In this document: piece by piece, positions 1-7,752 of the stretch
Layout of the letters: every line of letters begins with the position of its first letter
How positions within the stretch are numbered: position 1 is the stretch's first letter
Source: Thermococcus peptonophilus
Lineage (GTDB): Archaea; Methanobacteriota_B; Thermococci; Thermococcales; Thermococcaceae
Direction of reading: 5' to 3'
DNA length: 64,000 bases
NCBI RefSeq assembly: GCF_001592435.1
Contig: NZ_CP014750.1
Location: 1,736,001-1,800,000, forward strand
Position numbers and translations under genes: made by a program
The notes under the pieces: model-generated
Seen by the model: only the letters and a program-made list of their open reading frames with translations
Told to the model about the DNA's origin: nothing
The model's database searches: none

Positions 1-461
1 AGGGCAACCTGGCAGTTTTAACCATCGGTAAAATCGAGGAGGCCGAGGAGGGCTGTGCCTGCCCATACGGCTTTCTTGCTAGAAAGCTCCTCGAGGGGAT
101 AAAGCTACAGGAGAACGAGGTAATTATTGTTGATACAGAGGCAGGAATAGAGCACTTCGGTAGGGGAGTTGACAAGCACGTTGATGTCGTCGTTGATGTG
201 GCCGAGCCATCACTTGAGTCCATTGAACTGTCGAAGAAAATAGCCGGCCTAAGCGAGAGCCTCGGCCTTAAACACATCCTCGTCCTCAACAAGGCCCTTC
301 CAGGAGTCGAGGAAAAACTGCCGGTTAAGCCCGACGTCATCATACCCTTCGACCAGAGCTTCATCGTTGACAGCCTCAACGGTAAAGAGGTTGAGCCTAT
401 AGACCAGATTGAGACACTCTGGAAGTCAATAGCCGGACGAATTCATTTGTTTTCGCCTTGA
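1..461 (+). CDS. cooC: CooC-type CO dehydrogenase maturation ATPase, 3' end only
   Basis: The window begins inside this gene; the readable frame starts at base 3 and gives about 152 C-terminal residues. The fragment has a Cys-Ala-Cys-Pro segment followed by a basic helix, then VIIVDTEAGIEHFGRG, which matches the CxC nickel-site region and switch II region of CooC, the MinD-like ATPase that loads nickel into CO dehydrogenase. The tail (KHILVLNKA, then VIIPFDQSF) is typical of the nucleotide-base end of this fold. The P-loop lies upstream of the window. The gene implies a CO dehydrogenase cluster immediately to the left, which I cannot see. Confidence 0.82.
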   Translation, partial: GNLAVLTIGKIEEAEEGCACPYGFLARKLLEGIKLQENEVIIVDTEAGIEHFGRGVDKHVDVVVDVAEPSLESIELSKKIAGLSESLGLKHILVLNKALPGVEEKLPVKPDVIIPFDQSFIVDSLNGKEVEPIDQIETLWKSIAGRIHLFSP

Positions 462-587
462 CGCTCTGACATTTTCTTCCAAAATTTTTACATGTAGTTG
501 CCTATTTTGATGCAAACTTCTTCGGATTTTTGGCCTTTCAGGTGCAATAATGGTTCCATCCACTCCTTGTTTCGACAAGTGGCTATT

Positions 588-617
588 TAGCTTTCGCTTT
601 TTGGCTAATTAGCCACT
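588..617. promoter_or_regulatory. Inverted repeat upstream of the acetyl-CoA synthetase gene
   Basis: AGTGGCTA and TAGCCACT are separated by 14 bases, and inside lies a perfect 12-base palindrome GGCTAATTAGCC (603-614). The left arm is also part of a looser copy, GGCTATTTAGC. It lies about 55 bases upstream of a TATA-like CTTTAAGG (671-678). It is in the only non-coding gap between cooC and acs (462-712), in which I otherwise see nothing. It may be an operator or an RNA hairpin ending the upstream transcript. Confidence 0.35.
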
Positions 618-712
618 CCTAACTCTTTTTCGTTTTTTGCCGATTATCACTTTGACGAACGCCGAAAGAACTTTAAGGAATACAACCCTCAAGCGGGAGA
701 GGTGACACACCA

Positions 713-2652
713 GTGCAGGTCGGGGAGGGATTCCTTGAGGAAAAGTACATCCCACTGCAGTCTTTTAGAGAGGAACACCGGAAATCAATCGAGAACCTTG
801 AAGAGTTCTGGGCGGAGCAGGCCAAGGTAATTGACTGGTTCAAGACATGGGATAGGGTCCTAGACGACTCAAACGCCCCCTTCTTCCGCTGGTTCGTCGG
901 GGGCCAGCTCAACGCCAGCTACAACGCCCTCGACAGGCACATCAAAGCCGGAAAGAGGAACAGGGCGGCAATAATCTGGGAGAGCGAGAAGGGAGAAACG
1001 AGGACGCTCACATACTACGAGCTCTACCGCGAGGTGAACCGCTTCGCATCGGTTCTCAAGAACCTCGGCGTTGGGAAGGGCGACAGGGTAGTCATCTACA
1101 TGCCTCTCGTCCCAGAGGTTGTAATAGCGATGTTAGCGAGTGCGAGGATCGGGGCAATCCACAGCGTTGTATTCTCCGGATTCTCCGCTGAGGCATTAGC
1201 CACGAGGATAAACGACGCCAAGGCGAAAGTTGTCATAACCGCCGACTACCTCTACAGGCGTGGAAAGGCCCTGAACCTCAAGGAGATAGTCGACAGGGCT
1301 TTACTGGAAACTCCGAGCGTCGAGAGCGTTGTGGTTCTTAAGCGCTCTGAGAACGATGTCAACATGGTCGAGGGGAGGGACTACTACTGGCAGAACCTCC
1401 TTGAAGGTGCCGAGAGTACGTTGAGCCAGTCCCGGTCGAGAGCAACCACCCGCTCTTTATCCTCTACACGAGCGGAACGACCGGAAAACCGAAGGGTATC
1501 ATTCACTCAACGGGAGGATACCTCGTTTATGTCGCCAAGACGATGCAGTGGGCTTGGGGAATAACGGAGAGCGACCTCTTCTGGAACACGGCCGACGTCG
1601 GCTGGATCACCGGGCATAGCTACCTCGTCTACGGCCCGTTAACTCTTGGCCTGACCGTTATGATGTACGAGGGAGCTTTGAACTACCCCAAGCCCGACAA
1701 GCCCTGGGAGCTGATAGAGAAGCACGGGGTTACGATATTCTACACGGCTCCAACGGCGATAAGGATGCTCATGCGCTACGGAGACGAGTGGGTGAAGAAG
1801 CACGACCTATCATCCCTCCGCCTGCTCGGTTCCGTTGGCGAGCCGATCAACCCTGGGGCCTGGAAGTGGTACTACGAGGTCGTCGGTGGGAGGCGCTGCC
1901 CGATAATAGACACCTGGTGGCAGACCGAAACCGGCGGCTACATGATCTACCCCTCCGCCGGAATACAGCTCCCACCGCTCAAGCCCGGTTCAGCCGCCTT
2001 TCCTGGCCTTGGAGTTGATGCGGATGTTTTCACATCGGAAGGCAAGCCAGCGAAGCCAGGAGAGAGGGGCTACCTCGTCATCAAGAAGCCCTGGCCAGGG
2101 ATGCTCCTCGGTATCTGGGGCAACGATGAGCGCTACATAAGAACCTACTGGAAGCGCTTCAGCAAGCCTGAAGAGGGAGTCTGGATATACTACCCGGCCG
2201 ACTACGCAATGAAAGACGAGGACGGCTACTTCTGGATATTCGGCAGGGCCGACGAGGTCCTCAACGTCTCCGGCCACAGGATTGGAACGGCAGAGATCGA
2301 GCACGCGCTAGTCCTCCACCCGGCGGTTGCGGAGGCGGCTGTGATAGGCAGGCCCGACGAGATAAAGGGCGAGGTTCCGGTGGCCTTCGTCATACTGAAG
2401 GCAAGCTACGCCCCAACCGACAGGCTGAAGAAGGAGCTCATAGACTACGTCAGGGAGGTGCTCGGCCCGATAGCGGCCCCAGCTGAGGTCTTCTTCGTCA
2501 ACAAACTGCCAAAGACGAGGAGCGGAAAGATAATGCGCAGGGTTTTAAAGGCACTTGCAACCGGAAAGGGCCTCGGCGACCTCTCAACCCTCGAAGACGA
2601 GGCAAGTGTGGAAGAGGTAAAGAATACCCTGGAAGGCTTCGAGATGCACTGA
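713..2652 (+). pseudogene. acsA: AMP-forming acetyl-CoA synthetase, interrupted by a one-base frameshift
   Basis: Two overlapping frames together make one acetyl-CoA synthetase of about 646 residues, the usual family length. The first frame starts at GTG 713 after GAGGTGA and holds the N-terminal domain. The second carries the adenylate P-loop [19 protein letters not shown], the hinge region and the C-terminal PKTRSGKIMRR with the catalytic Lys. Homology crosses frames near 1412-1419, where one base appears to be missing between GAG and TAC. There is no obvious slippery sequence, so this is real inactivation or a sequence error rather than clear programmed shifting. The enzyme would make acetyl-CoA from acetate, ATP and CoA; Thermococcales normally rely on the ADP-forming enzyme working in the other direction, so an AMP-forming copy next to a CO dehydrogenase locus is unusual. 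Confidence 0.85.
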
Positions 2653-2687
2653 CTTTTCTGGTCTCTTCTTTGTTTATATAAAAGAAG

Positions 2688-3815
2688 TCAGAAAAGCACG
2701 CCGTACTTATAGAATATCTGGCATGTTCCCTCGTAGGACACCATGCACGGTCCGACTGGGTGCCTCGGTGTGCAGGTCTTTCCAAAGTGCGGGCAGTCCG
2801 TTGGCATCGCCAGGCCCCTCAGCACGGCACCGCAGAGACATCCCTTCTCTAGGTCTGGCAGGTTCTTAGGAACCTCGACCTTGTAGAAGTTCCTTATCTC
2901 GAACTCCCTCCACTCATCTCTAACTTCGAGGCCTGTTCCAGGAAATACTCCGAGGGCGCGCCACTTGGCATCGACGACCTTGAAGTACTTGTTGATCAAC
3001 TGCTGGGCAACGACGTTGCCCTCATACTTGACGGCCCTCTTGTACTCGTTCACGACCCTCGCGTCCCCTTCCTTGTACATCCTAATGAGGAGAAGTATCG
3101 CCATGAGGACGTCGTTCGGCTCGAAGCCAGCAACGACCTGCGGGATTCCGTACTTCTCACTGAGAAACTCCCAGCCCTTCACGCCGATTATCGTCGAGAC
3201 GTGGCCGGCATCGATGAGGGCATCTATCCTGCTCTTCTGCTTTATCAGGACTTCGATTCCCTGTGGGGTGAGCCTGTGAACCGAGTAAATCTTGAAGTTC
3301 TCAAGCCCCTCTTGAGCGACGGCGTTGAGCATCCCGGCCGCCGGGGCCGTAGTCGTCTCAAAACCCGGTGAGAAGTGGACTACCGTCTTGTCCGGGTTCT
3401 CCTTTGCTATTCTGTAGGTGTCAAAGATACCATAGACTATTCTGACGTCAAAGCCCTCGCTCTTTAAATCAGCGAAGCTTCCCATCGGTGTCGGAATCTT
3501 GTACATGTCCCCGAAGGTTGTCAGGATTATCTCCTCGCCTTCTTCCCGGGCTTTCCTCATTATAAGCTGCATCGCCACGATGTCCTCAACGGGCGTTATG
3601 CAGACTGGACAGCCCGGCCCGCTGACTACTTTGACGTTCTCCGGGAGGAGCGATCTAATCCCGTGCCTCGTTATCGTGTCCTCGTGGGTTCCGCAGACGT
3701 GCATTATCCTGATTTCGCCGTCGAGGGTCTTTGCTTCCTCCTTTATCTTCTCGACGAGCTTCTGGGCTATCGCCCTATCCCTGTAAGGGGCAACGACCTT
3801 TTCAACATCGCTCAT
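2688..3815 (-). CDS. hypD: Hydrogenase Fe(CN)2CO assembly scaffold HypD
   Basis: HypD holds the iron atom while CN and CO ligands are built for [NiFe] hydrogenases. The protein (375 residues) shows the family motifs MHVCGTHE, GPGCPVCITP, and a C-terminal Cys cluster (CLCGAVL, CPHFGKTCTP) that binds a 4Fe-4S centre. I chose the ATG at 3815 because GGTGA sits six bases before it; a TTG six bases further upstream is possible. It follows hypC by two bases, consistent with HypC-HypD complex formation. The 3' end faces the acs gene across a short T/A-rich gap. Confidence 0.95.
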   Translation of the reverse strand: MSDVEKVVAPYRDRAIAQKLVEKIKEEAKTLDGEIRIMHVCGTHEDTITRHGIRSLLPENVKVVSGPGCPVCITPVEDIVAMQLIMRKAREEGEEIILTTFGDMYKIPTPMGSFADLKSEGFDVRIVYGIFDTYRIAKENPDKTVVHFSPGFETTTAPAAGMLNAVAQEGLENFKIYSVHRLTPQGIEVLIKQKSRIDALIDAGHVSTIIGVKGWEFLSEKYGIPQVVAGFEPNDVLMAILLLIRMYKEGDARVVNEYKRAVKYEGNVVAQQLINKYFKVVDAKWRALGVFPGTGLEVRDEWREFEIRNFYKVEVPKNLPDLEKGCLCGAVLRGLAMPTDCPHFGKTCTPRHPVGPCMVSYEGTCQIFYKYGVLF

Positions 3816-3817
3816 AT

Positions 3818-4078
3818 TCAATCACCCGGATAGTAGTAGCCGCCCATAGCGTCGGGCTCTACCTTAAAGACCTCTTCCCAGGCGTTCAGTATCTCTTTGG
3901 CGGTTTCTTCGTCAACTCTCTCGATTATGAAGCCCGTATGAATGAGCACGTACTCACCGGGCTTAACGTCCGGCATCAGGTCTATCCTCGCCTCTCTCTT
4001 AACACCGCCGAAGTCCACCCAGGCGGTTCCCTTTGAGGGGTCAACTTCAATTACCTTTGCTATGGTCGCGAGACACAT
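3818..4078 (-). CDS. hypC: Hydrogenase maturation chaperone HypC
   Basis: Small OB-fold chaperone of 86 residues starting MCLATIAKV, with the Cys2 that ligates iron during Fe(CN)2CO assembly with HypD and during transfer to the hydrogenase large subunit. The ATG at 4078 was chosen because it places Cys at position 2 and has GGTGG five bases before it. The middle (PDVKPGEYVLIHTGFIIERVD) is typical of the family. It lies between the Cys-less paralogue upstream and hypD downstream, all in one direction, so the three are probably co-transcribed. Confidence 0.95.
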   Translation of the reverse strand: MCLATIAKVIEVDPSKGTAWVDFGGVKREARIDLMPDVKPGEYVLIHTGFIIERVDEETAKEILNAWEEVFKVEPDAMGGYYYPGD

Positions 4079-4122
4079 CTTTCCCACCGTCCTCAACTTT
4101 GAAAGAAGGTTATTTAGCCTTT

Positions 4123-4377
4123 CTAAAACCTCAGGTTTGAAACCGTGAAGGTGAGCTCAAGCCGGGACGAGCGGTGGTAGGAGCACCTCGCCAGCGTCTC
4201 CTCGGCCTCTTCTCTACTGGTCTTCTCAAGGACTATGCCGTAGTATATCTTCACGTAGTCACCTGGCTTCACGTCCCTGATGAAGTCCAGCTTGGCCTCT
4301 TTCAGCTTGCCCTCAACGTCAACTATGGCCTTTCCGTCCCTTACCTCAACCACTTTCCCCGCCAGCATCAGGGCCAT
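4123..4377 (-). CDS. HypC-like protein with Cys2 replaced by Ala
   Basis: From the ATG at 4377 the protein starts MALMLAGKVVEV, which lines up residue for residue with canonical MCLAIPGKVVEV. The rest (DVKPGDYVKIYYGIVLEKTSREEAEETLA) is plainly HypC/HupF-like. The iron-binding Cys2 is therefore Ala; the later ATG, giving MLAGKV, would also lack it. The last 20 residues (after ARCSYH) do not resemble HypC. It cannot do the normal Cys2 chemistry and may be a dedicated large-subunit chaperone or a regulator of HypC/HypD. It heads the hypC-hypD transcript. Its promoter TATA (4404-4413, read on this strand) is shared back to back with the DUF302 gene, and a SurR-type site covers its expected transcript start. 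Confidence 0.85.
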   Translation of the reverse strand: MALMLAGKVVEVRDGKAIVDVEGKLKEAKLDFIRDVKPGDYVKIYYGIVLEKTSREEAEETLARCSYHRSSRLELTFTVSNLRF

Positions 4378-4378
4378 G

Positions 4379-4395
4379 GTTATCAACCAAAGGTT
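4379..4395. promoter_or_regulatory. Extended SurR-type site between the hypC paralogue and the DUF302 gene
   Basis: GTT-ATC-AAC-CAAAG-GTT matches the extended SurR consensus GTTn3AACn5GTT at all nine fixed positions. It spans the predicted transcription start and ribosome binding site of the HypC-like gene on the minus strand, and sits just upstream of the TATA box of the DUF302 gene on the plus strand. SurR could therefore act differently on the two genes. Confidence 0.65.
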
Positions 4396-4420
4396 GAAGA
4401 AAATTATTTATATTCCTTTT

Positions 4421-4438
4421 CCTGACTGGTCAGTCAGG
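4421..4438. promoter_or_regulatory. Perfect palindrome, probable TetR operator 1
   Basis: CCTGACTGGTCAGTCAGG is an 8+8 inverted repeat with a 2-base centre. Its core TGACTGGTCAGTCA (4423-4436) recurs before tetR and before the oxidoreductase gene. It covers the predicted start of the DUF302 transcript (TATA TTATTTATA at 4404-4412), a place where binding would block transcription. Confidence 0.75.
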
Positions 4439-4446
4439 TGGTTCCC

Positions 4447-4830
4447 ATGGAGGACATGATGAAGCAGATGGTAAAGGGAGTGAAGAGCAAGTACTCCTTT
4501 GAGGAAACTATCAAAAAGATGAAGGAGAAAGTTGAAGGGCTCGGCTGGAAAGTAATTGGGGAATACGACTTCAAGGATAAACTTGGAATAGGATTTGCTG
4601 TTCTTGAGGTATGCAATAAGGATTTCGCAGCGAAGGCAGTGGGCAAACCCGAAAACCGCTGGATTTCTGCGATGATGCCCTGCAGGTTCTCTGTCATCGA
4701 GATGCCCGACGGGATATACGTCTTCGGGATGAACATGGGGCTCTTTTCCCAGATGGTTTCTGGGGAGCTTGGGGAGCTTCTCAAAGAAGTCGCCAAGATA
4801 GACGAGGAAATAATGTCAGCGGTTCTGTAA
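4447..4830 (+). CDS. DUF302 family protein
   Basis: A 127-residue soluble protein of the DUF302 type; the family fold is a small alpha/beta dimer whose biochemical role is not settled. The region GLGWKVIGEYDFKDKLGI, then VLEVCNKDFAAKAV, corresponds to the domain core. The start is uncertain: ATG 4447 has AGGTGG five bases upstream, while ATG 4459 has GGAGG five bases upstream. It is a single gene under a palindrome shared with tetR and the hydrogenase-linked oxidoreductase operon, so its function is probably tied to that enzyme or its inducer. Confidence 0.75.
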   Translation: MEDMMKQMVKGVKSKYSFEETIKKMKEKVEGLGWKVIGEYDFKDKLGIGFAVLEVCNKDFAAKAVGKPENRWISAMMPCRFSVIEMPDGIYVFGMNMGLFSQMVSGELGELLKEVAKIDEEIMSAVL

Positions 4831-4930
4831 TGATCCTCCGTGTTCTCTATATGCCTTCTTCCGTTATGACATTTTCTCAACCTTCAGCGAAAAAGTTTAA
4901 ATTATTAAGACTACACATAAATGGTTAGTA

Positions 4931-4944
4931 TGACTGGATAGTCA
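4931..4944. promoter_or_regulatory. Probable TetR operator 2 (autoregulatory)
   Basis: TGACTGGATAGTCA has the same length and spacing as the copies at 4423 and 5649. It lies between the tetR promoter (BRE about 4888-4895, TATA TTTAAATTA 4896-4904) and the start codon, right at the expected transcription start near 4926-4930. This suggests autorepression. Confidence 0.75.
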
Positions 4945-4956
4945 GAGGTGCGGGCG

Positions 4957-5550
4957 GTGGCAACCAAGTCTCCGGGGAAGACCAGAGAAAAGATAGTCTC
5001 CGCGGCGATGGAGCTGTTCGCGAAGAAGGGCTTCGACAGGACGACTGTAGACGAGATAGTGGCCAAAGCGGGCGTTGCCAAGGGGACGTTCTATCTCTAC
5101 TTTAAGAGCAAGGACGACCTGATAAAGGAGCTTGCCTTTGAGGTAATGCCCATAATGGCCATGCCTTCCCTTAACGACCCGTATATAACCGTTTCCTATC
5201 CAACGCTCGGGGATTACCTTCTCCGGCTTGGAAAGGAGTTCCTCGATTTTTATTCCAAAGAATACCGGGCCGAGATCCTTTTCCATATGCTCTCTGTAAG
5301 AGCAAGGTATAAGTCCATCAATGATATTTACAAACAGTCCTGCTCCGAGCTTTTGAGGGAGGGGGCAAGGCGGGTTACTGCCTACGCTAAAGTTGGTTAC
5401 GAAGATGCCTTAATAGCATTTCAGATGTTTATCGGCTCCCTAATGCACTATCTCCACGCGAGGGACTGCCTGGGGTTTTCTGAAAGCCATTACCTAAAGA
5501 AGGTCGTTGGGGCCGTTCTCAACCACCTGAGACTCTCTGTCAGCGTTTAA
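4957..5550 (+). CDS. TetR family transcriptional regulator
   Basis: The protein (197 residues) has the classic TetR N-terminal helix-turn-helix: TREKIVSAAMELFAKKGF, TTVDEIVAKAGVAKG, then FYLYFKSKDDL. The C-terminal two thirds is helical and would bind a small ligand and dimerise; its specificity cannot be read. I prefer GTG 4957, which has GAGGTG six bases upstream; GTG 4948 in the same frame is an alternative. It is flanked by genes carrying the same palindrome as its own promoter, so it is most likely the local repressor of the DUF302 gene and of the molybdopterin oxidoreductase/hydrogenase operon. Confidence 0.92.
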   Translation: MATKSPGKTREKIVSAAMELFAKKGFDRTTVDEIVAKAGVAKGTFYLYFKSKDDLIKELAFEVMPIMAMPSLNDPYITVSYPTLGDYLLRLGKEFLDFYSKEYRAEILFHMLSVRARYKSINDIYKQSCSELLREGARRVTAYAKVGYEDALIAFQMFIGSLMHYLHARDCLGFSESHYLKKVVGAVLNHLRLSVSV

Positions 5551-5648
5551 TTTAGCTTTTTAACACTTAGGAATAATTTAACCCTTTTGTTTGCCAGATT
5601 TCTCGCCGATTTCAGAAAACTATTTAAGGTTTTGGCGATTAGTGCAAA

Positions 5649-5662
5649 TGACTAGTCAGTCA
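5649..5662. promoter_or_regulatory. Probable TetR operator 3, before the oxidoreductase/hydrogenase operon
   Basis: TGACTAGTCAGTCA is the third copy of the palindrome. The promoter ahead of it has a BRE-like CAGAAAAC (5613-5620) and TATA TATTTAAGG (5621-5629), which predict a start near 5650, inside the operator. Confidence 0.75.
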
Positions 5663-5681
5663 TATATCGGTGGTGATACCT

Positions 5682-7742
5682 ATGGCAGAGAAGTTAGTGC
5701 CTGTTGTGTGCCCGTGGTGTTCAGTGGGGTGCAGGTTCTACGCGGTCAGCGTGAACGGCTACATCAGGAGGATTGAGTTCGACTACGACCATCCAACAAT
5801 AGCAAACAGAGGAAAGCTCTGTCCAAAGGGAGTTGCTTCCTACCAGTTCATTAACAGCCCGAAGAGGCTCAAGAAACCGCTCAAGCGCGTTGGAGAGAAG
5901 GGCGAAGGCAAATTCGAGGAGATAAGCTGGGAAGAAGCCTACAGGATAATAGCCGAGAAAATCAAGGAAATAAAGGAGACCTACGGACCGGAGGCAATAG
6001 CCTTCCTTGGAAGCGAGAAGATAACCCTCGAGGAGAACTACCTCGTCCACAAGCTCTCCAAAGCGATTGGAACCAACCACCTCGACTTCCCTGGAAGATA
6101 CTGCCAGTACTCGAACAGCCCTGCAAGAACGAAGGTCTTTGGAAGCGCCGCTGCCACAAACCCGTTCGAGGACGTAGCCAAGGCAGAGCTGATAGTGATC
6201 TGGGGTCACAACCCAGCCGAGACAGCCCCAGTTCTCTTTGGGCAGTACATTGAAAAGGCCATTCTTGACAACGGTGCTGAAATGATAGTCATTGACCCGC
6301 GCTCAACGAGGGGACACAAGTACGCCTCACTCCATCTCAAGCCCTATCCTGGAACTGATCTCGCGGTTGCACTGGCGCTGCTCAACGTTGTCATAACCGA
6401 GGAGCTCTACGACAAGGAGTTCGTCCAGGAGAGGACCGCAGGCTTCGAGAAGCTTAAGGAGAGCGTCAAGGACTACACTCCGGAGTGGGCCGAGAAGATA
6501 AGCGGCGTCCCCGCTGAGGACATAAGAAAGGCCGCCAGGATGATAGCTAACAAAAGAACTGCCTTCCTCGTCAACGAGGGTGTTAACCAGCACGTTAACG
6601 GATTCAATCTCGCCCTTGCGATAGCCGACCTCATCGCGATAACGGGTAACATCGGGAAGGAAGGCGTCTGGAGCGGCGTATTTCCGGGAGCCCAGTGCGG
6701 CTTCTGTGCCGCCATGAGCGGTATTGCACCCAACAAGCTCCCAACTGGAGGTCTTGTAACCGACGAGGCCGCAAGGGCCGAACTCGAGAGGCTCTGGGGC
6801 TTCAAGATACCCGACTGGGTCGGTCTTGACCTCACCAACATGGTTCGCGAAATAGGGAAGAAGATACGCATGATGTACATCATCGGTGGAAACATCGCCA
6901 AGTCAATGCCCAACAGCGGCTGGGTCAGGGAGCAGCTGAAGAAGCTCGACTTCCTTGTTGTTCAGGACATCTTCCTAACTGAGACTGCTAAGTACGCCGA
7001 TATAGTCCTTCCGGCCGCGGCCTGGTTCGAGAAGACTGGAACCGCTATCAGCGCCGAGAGGCGCGTGCAGAGGACTTACAAGGCCGCCGAAGCCCCAGGA
7101 GAGGCCAAGCCCGACTGGCTCATCATAGTTGAGCTTGCCAAGGAACTCGGCCTCGGCGAGTACTTCAAGTACTCCCACCCGGACGAGATACTGAGGGAGA
7201 TAAACAGCGTCATCCCGCTCTTCAAGGGCGCAACTCCAGAGTACCTCGCCGAGCACCCTGAGGGTTGCTTCCTCCCGTGCAGTGAGCCAGGGGAGGGGAC
7301 TAAGATACTCTTCAAGAAGGGCTTCAAGACACCAGACGGAAAAGCCCAGCTCCAGCCGGTAGAGTGGATGGAGCCTCCCGAGATGCCGGACGAGGAGTAC
7401 CCGCTCTGGCTCACCAACTTCAGGCTCGTTGGCCACTGGCACACCAACACCATGAGCGAGGAGAGCCCGAGCCTCAAGAAGCGCTGGCCAGAGGAATACG
7501 TCATGATACACCCGAAGGACGCCAGGGAGCTTGGAATCAAAACAGGCGACCTCGTAAAGGTCGAGACCAGGCGCGGAAGCATTCTTGTCAGAGCAGAGGT
7601 TACTGAGCACGTCAGGGAAGGCGTGATAGCAATGCCCTGGCACTGGCAGGCCAACTTCCTCACGCTGGACGAGATACACCCGATGACGAAGATGGCCGAG
7701 CTGAAGGCCGTCGCGGCCAGGGTGAAGAAGGTGGAGGAGTGA
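5682..7742 (+). CDS. Mo/W-bisPGD oxidoreductase, formate dehydrogenase-like catalytic subunit
   Basis: A 686-residue member of the DMSO reductase superfamily. An N-terminal 4Fe-4S site (Cys10, 13, 17, 47: CPWCSVGC and KLCPKG) precedes the bis-pterin domains and a C-terminal beta-barrel. Cys141 (GRYCQYSNSP) is in the place of the metal-ligand Sec/Cys of formate dehydrogenases and is encoded by TGC. Two features differ from well-known formate dehydrogenases: the residue after Cys141 is Gln rather than His, and the RGQNNVQGACDMG segment is replaced by FPGAQCGFCAAMSG. The start ATG 5682 has GGTGGTGAT just upstream. It leads an operon with a ferredoxin subunit and a complete membrane [NiFe] hydrogenase, so electrons from its substrate should go to protons. 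Databases would call it fdhA; formate as substrate is an inference that the active site does not clearly support. Confidence 0.85.
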   Translation: MAEKLVPVVCPWCSVGCRFYAVSVNGYIRRIEFDYDHPTIANRGKLCPKGVASYQFINSPKRLKKPLKRVGEKGEGKFEEISWEEAYRIIAEKIKEIKETYGPEAIAFLGSEKITLEENYLVHKLSKAIGTNHLDFPGRYCQYSNSPARTKVFGSAAATNPFEDVAKAELIVIWGHNPAETAPVLFGQYIEKAILDNGAEMIVIDPRSTRGHKYASLHLKPYPGTDLAVALALLNVVITEELYDKEFVQERTAGFEKLKESVKDYTPEWAEKISGVPAEDIRKAARMIANKRTAFLVNEGVNQHVNGFNLALAIADLIAITGNIGKEGVWSGVFPGAQCGFCAAMSGIAPNKLPTGGLVTDEAARAELERLWGFKIPDWVGLDLTNMVREIGKKIRMMYIIGGNIAKSMPNSGWVREQLKKLDFLVVQDIFLTETAKYADIVLPAAAWFEKTGTAISAERRVQRTYKAAEAPGEAKPDWLIIVELAKELGLGEYFKYSHPDEILREINSVIPLFKGATPEYLAEHPEGCFLPCSEPGEGTKILFKKGFKTPDGKAQLQPVEWMEPPEMPDEEYPLWLTNFRLVGHWHTNTMSEESPSLKKRWPEEYVMIHPKDARELGIKTGDLVKVETRRGSILVRAEVTEHVREGVIAMPWHWQANFLTLDEIHPMTKMAELKAVAARVKKVEE

Positions 7743-7752
7743 GGTGGTTGAA

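Noticed and set aside
1412-1419. Programmed frameshift in acetyl-CoA synthetase
   Set aside because: There is no slippery heptamer or nearby strong structure that I can see, and homologues do not need it.
6102-6104. Possible selenocysteine in the formate dehydrogenase-like subunit
   Set aside because: The metal-ligand position is a TGC Cys codon and there is no in-frame TGA.
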